Shown: one piece after another, positions 49,675 through 56,183 of the stretch
Layout: every line of letters begins with the position of its first letter
How positions within the stretch are numbered: the first letter of the stretch is position 1
NCBI GenBank assembly: GCA_017448825.1
Contig: JAFSKR010000013.1
Coordinates: 1-56,183 of the forward strand
Direction: 5' to 3'
From: Bacteroidaceae bacterium
GTDB lineage: Bacteria; Bacteroidota; Bacteroidia; Bacteroidales; Bacteroidaceae
DNA length: 56,183 bases
Position numbers and translations under genes: made by a program
Notes under the pieces: model-generated
Seen by the model: only the letters and a program-made list of their open reading frames with translations
Told to the model about the DNA's origin: nothing
Database searches by the model: none

Positions 49675-52164
49675 TCACTTCCCTCCGAATTTCTGTTTAT
49701 ACGCTTCCGTCTTGCAGTAGCCGCCCGTCACCTCGTCAAGGGCGATGTAACCGCGACTTGTCCATGTGCGCAGGGTGGAGTCGCCGTCTCCCGTGCGTCC
49801 TTGGCTTTGGCGCATCTGGCGGTACTGCTCGCGTGTGAACTCGTTGGGCAGGAGGTTGAGCAGGTTTTGGGGGCCTGATTGACGTTGCATCTCCACCTCC
49901 TCACGCAGTTCCTTTTCCAGCTGCTGACCGAAATAGAGCATCTTGCACCAGAGGTTATACTGCTCCGTCCAGCGGACGAAGTCGGCGATGGTCTTGTCCC
50001 ACTTGTATCCATGCGCCACGTAGAGCACCATGCCTTTGAGCCATGCGATGACGTTGGCACGATAGGAGAACACCCTGTAAGCCTCCGAGTCGTAGAGCTT
50101 TGCCGTGTCTTGGTTCTCCTGCTTCATCTCCAGCGAGAGCTTCTTGGCTTCGCGGCATTCGATGAGGCCGTTGGCGGCATCGAGGCGGTCGATGTAGGGC
50201 TTCAGCGCTGTGGCGAAGGAGTGGTCGTAGATGCCCAAGATGGGGGCGGTGTCATCGTCGTCGTCCGAACGGATGATGGTGCTGATGTCGAGTCGGCTCA
50301 CGGTGCCGTCGTTCACCATCTTGTGGAAGAACTTGCGGGCATTGGGCGGAGTGGTGGAGGCGTTGAAGTTCCATCGCAGAGGCGCAATGCCACTCACCGA
50401 GTCGGCACCCACACGCTCCTGACCTGCCATCGAATTGTCGAACGCCTTGCGGATGAGCAGCCCCACTTCATCCGCCGTTCCTTTCGATGTCACCTTCTTC
50501 AGGGCATCTATCTCGTCCACAATGGTGTAGATGTACCGTTCGCCGTTGTTGTGGGCATCCACAATGCGCTGGTTGAACACCGCATCGGTCAGGTTGTCGA
50601 TGAGCATCTGGATACAGATGTCCGTCGGGCGTGGGTCTTTCTTCTGCTTCGCACCCGGGTTCTTCTGCTTCCACTCCGCTTCACGCTGGCGGTTGGGAAT
50701 GTCGCGCTGACGGATGTCCTCCATGATGAACTCGATGGGCTTCCTGATGCTGCCCTTGCCAATGCTCTGCCGTCCGATGAGCACGTTCATGAAGGTGGCC
50801 TCATGCTCCACGTTGTCCCAGTAGCGGAACTTCACGCCGTGCAAGTGGGCAGCCAGCGCAGGGAACACGGCATTCGCCACGGCGGGCTTGTAGAACCAGG
50901 GCACATTGCGTGTGAGCAACTTGATGAGTGCCGGCAACCGCTTGGGCATGGGTGGGGGAGCGGTCAGCGTGCCGCCACAAGCCTTCACGCCAGCCATCGA
51001 TTTCAGGGCAGCGAGCACTTGCTTCAAGCGGTAGGGCATCCCCTTACGAGGCTCCTTCAGCGCGTTCTCGATGGTCTTGCGCCATTCAAGACCCTCTCCC
51101 CGCTCCCCCTCTATGGGGAGAGCCTTGCTACGCTCATGTTTCGAGAGCCAGTAGTTGGGAATCACCTCCAGCATCTTCTCCAGAGAATAGTCGCAGATGC
51201 TACGCAGGGTCATCGCCAACTCGTAAGTCTTCACGTTGCGGTCACCCTCCACAGGCTCCTTGCCGTCGTTGAACAGCTCCCAGTACTTCTGGATGATGTC
51301 GGAGAAGGGCACCCCGTTGTAGTGAAGACCAAGACCTCCTCTGTCCTGTCGGACATCTCCCCCTCCAAGACCCCCTCTGTCCTGTCGGACATCTCCCCCT
51401 CCAAGACCCCCTCTGTCCTGTCGGACATCTCCCCCTCTATGGGGAGAGCCTTCCGGCTTGTTCTCAATGAATTCCTCACCGCACAATGCCTCACATCCCG
51501 CATGAGAGAGGGTTGGGGTCTTTTCCCCCAATGCCTCACATCCCGCATGGTCTCTCCCCATAGAGGGGGAGATGCCCGAAGGGCAGAGGGGGTCTGCGGT
51601 CCTTGCCTGCTCAAACACCTCATCGTCCAAGAACAGCAACTCACGCTCGTCCGCCGTCGTGGTGAAGAACACCCGTGTGATGTCCTTCGCGCCCTCGTCA
51701 AACTTCACGCCCAGCAGGTCGCTTGCCCACCGCAGGTTCTCCTCCTGCGAGAGGTCTTCATGGCGACGGAACACAAGGTGGTAGCCCTTCGATGCCGAAC
51801 GCTCCAGCATGAGCAACCCCAACGCCTCCCGTTTCTCCATCACCAATGCCGGCACACTCGCCATCTTCTCATCCATCCAAGCCTTCCGCTCCTCGTCCTG
51901 CAACCCTTCAGGAGCCACGAAGTCGATGTCCATGCCCACCGAGCGCGACGGGGTCTTGCATCCTCTGAGGGCACCATCCTCGCCAGGGATGCACGAGTAG
52001 TTCATCTGCACGAGCCGATGCTTCTGCCGAGCGTCGCCCTCCCTCACCTGTTTCAGAATCGCCTTCTGCTTCTCACTTCCGCGCAGACGCAGATACTCGT
52101 CTCGCGAGAGGACGGGGCGCATCTTCTTCGCCCCATCCTGATAATAGATTTGAAAAACACTCAT
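49675..52164 (-). CDS. Primase/VirE-like protein with DUF3987-type P-loop domain
   Basis: An 829-residue protein. The N-terminal part resembles the BT4734/VirE_N archaeo-eukaryotic primase-like domain: acidic VGMDIDF (Asp79, Asp81) and SKGYHLVFRRH (His129). The C-terminal half is a P-loop ATPase with Walker A IGRQSIGKGS (463-472) and Walker B YTIVDEIDAL. Such proteins start replication of mobile elements. Residues about 188-279 are an odd low-complexity insert between DDEVFEQ and HYNGVPF, encoded by inverted and tandem DNA repeats, with a smaller related insert near residues 346-360 (KALPIEGERGEGLEW). Both keep the frame. The start at 52164 follows the upstream gene by a few nt. Confidence 0.82.
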   Translation of the reverse strand: MSVFQIYYQDGAKKMRPVLSRDEYLRLRGSEKQKAILKQVREGDARQKHRLVQMNYSCIPGEDGALRGCKTPSRSVGMDIDFVAPEGLQDEERKAWMDEKMASVPALVMEKREALGLLMLERSASKGYHLVFRRHEDLSQEENLRWASDLLGVKFDEGAKDITRVFFTTTADERELLFLDDEVFEQARTADPLCPSGISPSMGRDHAGCEALGEKTPTLSHAGCEALCGEEFIENKPEGSPHRGGDVRQDRGGLGGGDVRQDRGGLGGGDVRQDRGGLGLHYNGVPFSDIIQKYWELFNDGKEPVEGDRNVKTYELAMTLRSICDYSLEKMLEVIPNYWLSKHERSKALPIEGERGEGLEWRKTIENALKEPRKGMPYRLKQVLAALKSMAGVKACGGTLTAPPPMPKRLPALIKLLTRNVPWFYKPAVANAVFPALAAHLHGVKFRYWDNVEHEATFMNVLIGRQSIGKGSIRKPIEFIMEDIRQRDIPNRQREAEWKQKNPGAKQKKDPRPTDICIQMLIDNLTDAVFNQRIVDAHNNGERYIYTIVDEIDALKKVTSKGTADEVGLLIRKAFDNSMAGQERVGADSVSGIAPLRWNFNASTTPPNARKFFHKMVNDGTVSRLDISTIIRSDDDDDTAPILGIYDHSFATALKPYIDRLDAANGLIECREAKKLSLEMKQENQDTAKLYDSEAYRVFSYRANVIAWLKGMVLYVAHGYKWDKTIADFVRWTEQYNLWCKMLYFGQQLEKELREEVEMQRQSGPQNLLNLLPNEFTREQYRQMRQSQGRTGDGDSTLRTWTSRGYIALDEVTGGYCKTEAYKQKFGGK
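51088..51122. repeat. Truncated copy of the intragenic palindromic repeat
   Basis: CTCCCCCTCTATGGGGAGAG (51103-51122) is identical to 51429-51448, and the preceding AAGACC-like segment matches the same arm with a shortened middle. It lies in the primase gene, in frame. Confidence 0.8.
51329..51436. repeat. Three tandem 36-bp units inside the primase gene
   Basis: Units 51329-51364, 51365-51400 and 51401-51436 are identical except for one T/C difference in the first. Each encodes GGDVRQDRGGLG in frame. The unit is part of the inverted-repeat arm that ends at 51448, so the array looks like local amplification of that arm. Confidence 0.92.
51401..51596. repeat. Inverted-repeat-bounded insert of about 196 bp in the primase gene
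   Basis: Arms 51401-51448 and 51552-51596 are inverted copies, with a perfect 23-bp inner match (51426-51448 with 51552-51574) and divergence only at small hairpin tips. Between them a 21-bp direct repeat occurs at 51484-51504 and 51529-51549, encoding HAGCEAL twice. The structure resembles a small palindromic or MITE-like element accepted in a coding sequence. Confidence 0.82.
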
Positions 52165-52169
52165 AATCG

Positions 52170-52535
52170 TTAATTACAGATTAGTTCTCTCAATACTTTT
52201 TGTGCAATCGCACTCGCCTGACGCACCAACTGTTCGGGCAACTTCCTTATCTGTTCCTGTGGCATCGAGAAATAAAAATAGTACCTTCCGTCCTGCCCCA
52301 GGCTGAACGAACTATTGTCGTCGCGGAATATCGCCTTGTTCCTGACACGTCGGGGAAGTTCGGTGACATACATGTTCCCATCACGCAGACGCTGTACCTT
52401 GCATTGTGCCACGAAGGATTCCAATTCCACGTCCTCGCAACACTCGAAGTCCATCGTGCGGAGTCCGTTTCCCAACTGGGCGAAGACCATCATGCCTTCC
52501 ACCGTGACCTGTCTCTCTTTTAGTAATTCTTTCAT
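52170..52535 (-). CDS. Island protein of unknown function (121 residues)
   Basis: A soluble protein with no signal peptide; alternating beta-like segments (GNMYVTELPRRVRNKAIFRD, DGRYYFYFSM) and a helical C terminus (ASAIAQKVLRELI). Not recognised. It ends 5 nt before the primase start, so the two are probably translated from one mRNA, and it may be a replication accessory or DNA-binding protein (inference from position only). Confidence 0.65.
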   Translation of the reverse strand: MKELLKERQVTVEGMMVFAQLGNGLRTMDFECCEDVELESFVAQCKVQRLRDGNMYVTELPRRVRNKAIFRDDNSSFSLGQDGRYYFYFSMPQEQIRKLPEQLVRQASAIAQKVLRELICN

Positions 52536-52728
52536 ACATTAAATTTATTAATAAAAAATTAATTAAAAGCATCGTGCGCACTTTGCCGTAGTCGATGAAG
52601 ATGTGTTTGCAACCACATTCCTCATGTCCGTGAGAGATTGTTGGAGCGGTTCAAAGATGTGGGCACAAAAAAGTTGCGCCCCGAAAGTTCAGAAGCCATT
52701 TTGTGTGCTTCTTTTCCTTTCGACGGTG

Positions 52729-52758
52729 CAAAGTTCGGGAGAATGCCACAAAGCCAAA
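52729..52758 (-). promoter_or_regulatory. Probable promoter of the primase operon
   Basis: On the minus strand TTTG (52755-52758), 18 nt, then GAACTTTG (52729-52736), one mismatch from TAnnTTTG. The leader would be about 190 nt. Confidence 0.5.
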
Positions 52759-52822
52759 AATGCAAGAAAAGGAAAGTTCTGTCAAAGTTTTGTTGGCACT
52801 TTGTCAGTTGAAAATCAGCAAG

Positions 52823-52855
52823 AAAAAAGACGCTGACAAAACTTGCCAACGTCTT
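52823..52855 (-). terminator. Terminator after the unknown gene pair
   Basis: On the minus strand AAGACG (52850-52855) pairs with CGTCTT (52827-52832), extended by partial inner pairing, and runs into T6 (52823-52828). Confidence 0.6.
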
Positions 52856-52881
52856 CCCTCTTTTAATTTTCTATTTTCTTG

Positions 52882-53844
52882 TCAGAGTGGCGTCCCCGAT
52901 TGTGCCGAAATGATTTTCTCGATTCTTTCACATTGTTTTTTCGTGAATATGCAGTTTGACACTCCGAAATCCTTACACTTAGCAATGTAGTCACGGTGTG
53001 GCTTGCCCTCGATGGCATCACTGATTTTACTCACATTGTTTTCAATCAGTGTGTCTTTCTTGCCGTCCTGCTCTATGTGTATGTCCTTCATCAATCCCAA
53101 GACGTTGCACACCATTTTCAGATTCTTCCCCCAAGCATTGTTCCGAGGCTCCATTTTTCTCAGCAGTTCCATCATGCCGTTCTCCGCACAGATGGTTCGC
53201 CAGATGGATTCGTATGTATCCCATTCGATTCTGCACAATGCCCTCACTCCTTTCGTCAACTCCAACACATCCTTCACCATCGCCTCAATCTCTCCACGTG
53301 CCACCTCATCTATACGTTCCAAAGAGTTCTCCATCTGCATGTAATCGGTGATGGGCAGAACAATTTCCTTTCCTTCATTGTCTTGTTTAACACATGTGAA
53401 AGCCTTGATCAGCTTCTCTGGGTATTCCTTGTATGTGGGGTTTGTGATAATCTTTGCAAGTGCCCTGCACATGGCTTTGTGAGGATGGGTTTCCACATCA
53501 TTGCCAGCGTCGCACAATTGAGAAAACAGCACCGTCATCACACACAGAGCCGTAGCCGTCGCTGCATCCTCGCTTCGTTTCGTCAGCTCCTCGCCATGCT
53601 GAAAAATGCTGTACCTATCCATCAATTCCTTCATGAAGAAGTGCATCTCCATGTCACGGTGCTCTGGAACTTCCGATAGCCGCACACGCAACAGTTCTGC
53701 CTCGTTCCATATTTCCACAGGGTTCAACTCGCCCTTCAACTCTAACAGAGAGAGTGTTTCCACCCATGTACGAAACAAATCGTCACCGAGATAACGATGA
53801 CGACAACTGTCCAACTGTTCCTGTGTGAATCTAACAAATGGCAT
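52882..53844 (-). CDS. Unrecognised island protein (320 residues), second of a pair
   Basis: A largely helical, soluble protein with no signal peptide. Visible are an N-terminal FTQEQLDSCRHRYLGDDLF, a central stretch ATALCVMTVLFSQLCDAGND that may be a buried helix, and a C-terminal cysteine-containing segment (AKCKDFGVSNCIFTKKQCER). No known catalytic motif is seen. It starts 2 nt after the 305-residue gene, so the two are almost certainly co-expressed and may work as a complex. The location beside an HNH endonuclease makes phage defence one possibility (inference). Confidence 0.72.
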   Translation of the reverse strand: MPFVRFTQEQLDSCRHRYLGDDLFRTWVETLSLLELKGELNPVEIWNEAELLRVRLSEVPEHRDMEMHFFMKELMDRYSIFQHGEELTKRSEDAATATALCVMTVLFSQLCDAGNDVETHPHKAMCRALAKIITNPTYKEYPEKLIKAFTCVKQDNEGKEIVLPITDYMQMENSLERIDEVARGEIEAMVKDVLELTKGVRALCRIEWDTYESIWRTICAENGMMELLRKMEPRNNAWGKNLKMVCNVLGLMKDIHIEQDGKKDTLIENNVSKISDAIEGKPHRDYIAKCKDFGVSNCIFTKKQCERIEKIISAQSGTPL

Positions 53845-53846
53845 AA

Positions 53847-54764
53847 CTATTCAAACACGTCTGGCAAATTCTTCATGAATATTTTCACCTTGTCGTATGG
53901 TGTCGTTGCCATGTTCTTCAGCGTCGTTTGGTCACCAACCAACTGTTCGAAGACTTTATCGTCCAGTTCCTTCACTACGTATTGCCCTTTGCCACAAAAG
54001 ATACGTTTTTCCCCATTCGGGTACATGACAATCCATGCTCCTGTTCCCGAAGCACCATCCACTAGTGCTTCCTTCCGTTCCTTGTTTTTCTCAAGGTCGA
54101 GAGCCCCTCCTTCGTCTGCACCAAACGAAAATTCGAGGTCACTATTCCAATCATCACGCACTTCTGTCAAGAATCCATCCATCACCTTTCTCAAGCGTTC
54201 AAGATTCAAATGCGGGAAATGGAATGTAATCTTTTTGAACCCTTTGGGATATTCTTTTACAATCCGCCAGAACTCATGTTTCGGATAAGGAGCCTCCAAC
54301 AACACCTTCAGGCGGTAGCGTTTCAGCAACACGTTCAATGTTGCCTCCAGAATGCCCGCCACCGTTTGTGTCTTCTGGAACACCTTCGTCTTCTTCTCAA
54401 TCGCAATCCGTTGGATTCCCTTTCGGTTATCAATAATGACCAGACAATTTCTATAGTCTTTCACAATTTCCTCCTTCAGTTGCTCATTCGTGATGCTCAG
54501 GTTCCGCACGTTCGCCACCCTCATCACATACACCCCATCCTGCGGCTCCACAATCTGCTTGTGCCAATACTCCCATCCCCGCTTGTTCACAAAGTGCACC
54601 GTCTGCCGATAGTCAAAATCCAACACCTCATCCAGAATCTCCTGCCGCTTCGCAAAAGACTCCTCCACATCCACCGCTCTCCAATCGGGGAACTGAATCT
54701 GATACTGCTCGTCAGGTTCAATGATGCGGGCAAACTGATAGTTGTAGATAACAAAATTAGCCAT
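53847..54764 (-). CDS. Unrecognised island protein (305 residues), first of a pair
   Basis: A soluble protein beginning MANFVIYNYQFARIIEP, with mixed strands and helices, a Lys-rich segment IEKKTKVFQKTQTVAG in the middle and a glycine-rich DGASGTGAWIVMYPNGEKR near the C terminus. I could not place it in a family. It is 27 nt downstream of the 104-residue gene and 2 nt upstream of its partner. No membrane segment or secretion signal is seen, so it acts in the cytoplasm. Confidence 0.72.
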   Translation of the reverse strand: MANFVIYNYQFARIIEPDEQYQIQFPDWRAVDVEESFAKRQEILDEVLDFDYRQTVHFVNKRGWEYWHKQIVEPQDGVYVMRVANVRNLSITNEQLKEEIVKDYRNCLVIIDNRKGIQRIAIEKKTKVFQKTQTVAGILEATLNVLLKRYRLKVLLEAPYPKHEFWRIVKEYPKGFKKITFHFPHLNLERLRKVMDGFLTEVRDDWNSDLEFSFGADEGGALDLEKNKERKEALVDGASGTGAWIVMYPNGEKRIFCGKGQYVVKELDDKVFEQLVGDQTTLKNMATTPYDKVKIFMKNLPDVFE

Positions 54765-54791
54765 GTATGTTCTATTTTTACTTCTTAAACC

Positions 54792-55106
54792 TTATCTGCA
54801 AATTCTGTTTGGTGTAAACTCTGAACAGTATGCTTTTGTGAGTGCTTTCTCATAGTATGCAGACAACGCCTCCTTGGCAAAGTTGGTCTCCAAGTCAATT
54901 AGTCTCTCCAATACAAGCTGTTTGTCTCCCCTATGATACTGATTAATCCATTCCAAATCCTTATCCCACACTTCCTCATCTGACACGTAACGAGTGAGAA
55001 TATCACTCTCCAAGACATCATTCCTTGAGTAATATCCGGGAAGCCATTCTGCAATGAAGTTCCAGAAACTGTGATAAGTTTCATTGTCTTTGTCTATATC
55101 TTTCAT
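54792..55106 (-). CDS. Small island protein (104 residues) overlapping the HNH gene
   Basis: An acidic, Tyr/Trp-rich soluble protein beginning MKDIDKDNETYHSFWNFIAE. The start at 55106 overlaps the end of the HNH gene by 26 nt, suggesting translational coupling; an upstream in-frame ATG at 55214 would deepen the overlap with no supporting features. Not recognised. Coupling to a nuclease gene would suit an immunity or regulator protein, but nothing in the sequence proves this. Confidence 0.6.
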   Translation of the reverse strand: MKDIDKDNETYHSFWNFIAEWLPGYYSRNDVLESDILTRYVSDEEVWDKDLEWINQYHRGDKQLVLERLIDLETNFAKEALSAYYEKALTKAYCSEFTPNRICR

Positions 55107-55854
55107 AATGTATTGATAACAAGTCTTTGTCTGGTGAGAATTTCTCTGGCAATCTGACAGGTGTTCCTGTGAGCCTCTGCAAATATTGGCGGAACATCTC
55201 TTCTTGAGTGGCATCTATCATTTGCTCTGAGATGACGATGGCGTAGTCGGGAGTCACCGTCATCATGTATTTATCGAAAGCACGATGGAATAATGGGTTC
55301 ATGCATAATCCATTCTTCGGATTCGTACGGTTCTTCACATCTTCTTTCCATGAAGATATATGACAAGCTTCCAACAATGAGGGCAGGTTGATGCCTGTGA
55401 TACAACAACGGCTCTCGTAGGAGCAGAGCACGGCATCGTGGAAAAACTTCTGGTTTACACGTTGTCGTACGATAGTTGTGCGTTCAGCCCCTTCTGGAAG
55501 GTTTCGCTGGTCAATAGCCGAAGATACCTCAATAGGCTGGTGCTTGAATTCTGCGATAATCTTCTCACTCTCATAAGCCAACTTCTCAGGATTATCAAAA
55601 AAATCATTCCAAACTTCTTCATCCATCTTGCTTGTATGAGCCAAGCCCACAATTCCCTTTTCTCTTAACACAGGGTCGAAACTGCCAAGATTGCCAATTT
55701 TCAGATTCAAGGCAGCAGGTGTACGACCAATTATTTGAGCGTATTCCTTAATCATCGGATGCCTTGCGCTGCTGTTTCTGAACGGAATCTTGCAGTACAC
55801 GTTCAAGGCAACGATGAGTTGTTCTCTTGTCCAATTATTTGCCTTACCACTCAT
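55081..55854 (-). CDS. HNH endonuclease (HNH_2 type)
   Basis: A 257-residue protein. The C-terminal half has the HNH nuclease core: a Cys pair region YESRCCITGI, LLEACHISSWKED with the first His, then NPKNGLCMNPLFHRAFDKYM with Asn and the last His. The N-terminal half (ANNWTREQLIVALNVYCKIPF, LNLKIGNLGSFD) is a helical domain often found in putative restriction endonucleases of this type. No methyltransferase is near, so it is either a modification-dependent or solitary nuclease (inference). It is the first large gene of the island. Confidence 0.85.
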   Translation of the reverse strand: MSGKANNWTREQLIVALNVYCKIPFRNSSARHPMIKEYAQIIGRTPAALNLKIGNLGSFDPVLREKGIVGLAHTSKMDEEVWNDFFDNPEKLAYESEKIIAEFKHQPIEVSSAIDQRNLPEGAERTTIVRQRVNQKFFHDAVLCSYESRCCITGINLPSLLEACHISSWKEDVKNRTNPKNGLCMNPLFHRAFDKYMMTVTPDYAIVISEQMIDATQEEMFRQYLQRLTGTPVRLPEKFSPDKDLLSIHYERYRQRQ

Positions 55855-55908
55855 GCCTTCGTTAGATTCCCATTATTCTTATTGTTCTCATTATTCTTGT
55901 TATTCCAA

Positions 55909-55983
55909 TTATTCCACTCTCTCCCGTTCATCCACCTCCTCGGGGAAATCCGCCAGTTTTATTGCTTTTTTCTTCTTCGCCAT
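55909..55983 (-). CDS. Possible 24-residue peptide at the head of the island operon
   Basis: ATG at 55983 opens a frame reading MAKKKKAIKLADFPEEVDER then four more residues before TAA. It lies about 16 nt after the predicted transcription start and 54 nt before the HNH gene; the gap is a low-complexity AATAATG-rich stretch. It could be a true small protein, a leader peptide or chance. Confidence 0.35.
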   Translation of the reverse strand: MAKKKKAIKLADFPEEVDERERVE

Positions 55984-56005
55984 ATCAGTTTATTTTCTTT
56001 TTTTG

Positions 56006-56036
56006 CAAAGATACGACATTCTTTCCACATCCCCAA
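56006..56036 (-). promoter_or_regulatory. Promoter of the island HNH operon
   Basis: On the minus strand TATCTTTG (56006-56013), with TTGG 19 nt upstream (56033-56036). It would drive the HNH, 104-, 305- and 320-residue genes as one unit ending at the terminator at 52823-52855. Confidence 0.65.
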
Positions 56037-56094
56037 CAAATCCTTCGCAAAAAATTTGTCCGTGCCTGTTGTCACAGCAAAAATGGTGCCGTTG

Positions 56095-56130
56095 CGTTGC
56101 AGTGCTACAGTGCTACAGTTCAAAAACAAG
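56095..56130 (-). repeat. Right terminal inverted repeat of the island
   Basis: Reverse complement of 49154-49190 with one T missing in the T run; contains two AGTGCTAC copies. Beyond it the window ends in AT-rich sequence with no gene. Confidence 0.9.
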
Positions 56131-56183
56131 GGATGGGAAAGTCAAAAGAAATTTTTATATTTATATATATAATATTATATATA

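Larger units (their letters stand above)
52536..52881. other. Intergenic region inside the island
   Basis: Contains the promoter of the 121-residue/primase pair and the terminator of the upstream unknown genes (separate entries). Short open frames here have no features of real proteins. Confidence 0.4.
49154..56130. mobile_element. Accessory island of about 7 kb bounded by inverted repeats
   Basis: Everything between the two 36/37-nt inverted repeats is on the minus strand and differs in kind from the flanking metabolic genes: a primase/P-loop protein, small unknown proteins, an unrecognised gene pair and an HNH endonuclease. No integrase, transposase or relaxase is visible, and I could not see a convincing target-site duplication outside the repeats. 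It may be moved in trans, be a remnant, or be a satellite-like element. Confidence 0.6.

Noticed and set aside
51329-51436. 36-bp direct repeats as a CRISPR array
   Set aside because: Repeat length fits, but the units are contiguous with no spacers, are coding in frame, and no cas genes are near.
49879-52173. 764-codon open frame antisense to the primase gene
   Set aside because: Mirrors the primase frame, includes the repeat DNA, and shows no recognisable domain; the primase strand has Walker A/B motifs.

Overview
The window comes from a Bacteroidota chromosome, most likely Prevotella/Segatella or a close Bacteroidales relative. The evidence: many genes are preceded by the Bacteroidota -7 element TAnnTTTG, some with a TTTG-like -33 element about 19 nt upstream. 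The primary sigma factor is the short Bacteroidetes form. There are BspA-type DUF285 repeats, an arabinose locus with a NUDIX-type regulator, and a short Lys-type SerA. TGA is used as a normal stop. No rRNA, tRNA or CRISPR array was seen.

Layout. 1-5044 (minus): the 5' part of glyceraldehyde-3-phosphate dehydrogenase, then two tandem secreted C10-peptidase/DUF285 proteins, the promoter-proximal one having lost its catalytic Cys and His. 5.7-16.1 kb (plus): an ABC-F ATPase, rpoD, then a close-packed series: small secreted protein, clostripain-like lipoprotein, HprK-like P-loop protein, S26-type peptidase, PqqD-like protein, uracil-DNA glycosylase, SGNH hydrolase, phospholipase-D protein, GHL10 glycosidase. 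The HprK/S26/PqqD trio looks like a peptide-modification cassette without a visible precursor. 16.2-18.4 kb (minus): a TlpA-like thioredoxin protein and a CAAX protease gene broken by two lesions. 18.6-31.2 kb (minus): a pentose locus running from mutarotase lipoprotein through two sodium symporters, a NUDIX regulator, araD, araA and araB to transketolase and rpiB. Arabinose would be imported, isomerised, phosphorylated, epimerised to xylulose 5-phosphate and passed into the pentose phosphate pathway.

31.4-43.8 kb (plus): DUF1015, YigZ/IMPACT, glnS, a TPR protein, dapA, tagaturonate reductase, corA with a long leader, serC and serA. Its gaps carry several short tandem repeat arrays, two of them with 23-bp units. 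44.0-49.1 kb (plus): a secreted GH29 fucosidase and a GH2 beta-galactosidase, together able to trim fucosylated or galactosylated glycans.

49.15-56.13 kb: a roughly 7-kb accessory island, all genes on the minus strand, bounded by a nearly identical 36/37-nt inverted repeat. It encodes a primase/P-loop protein, several unrecognised proteins and an HNH endonuclease. The primase gene carries an in-frame inverted-repeat insert plus three tandem 36-bp units (12 residues each). The island, with its unrecognised 305/320-residue pair beside the HNH gene, and the HprK/S26/PqqD cassette are the best candidates for undescribed systems. All calls rest on reading motifs by eye; no database search was run.
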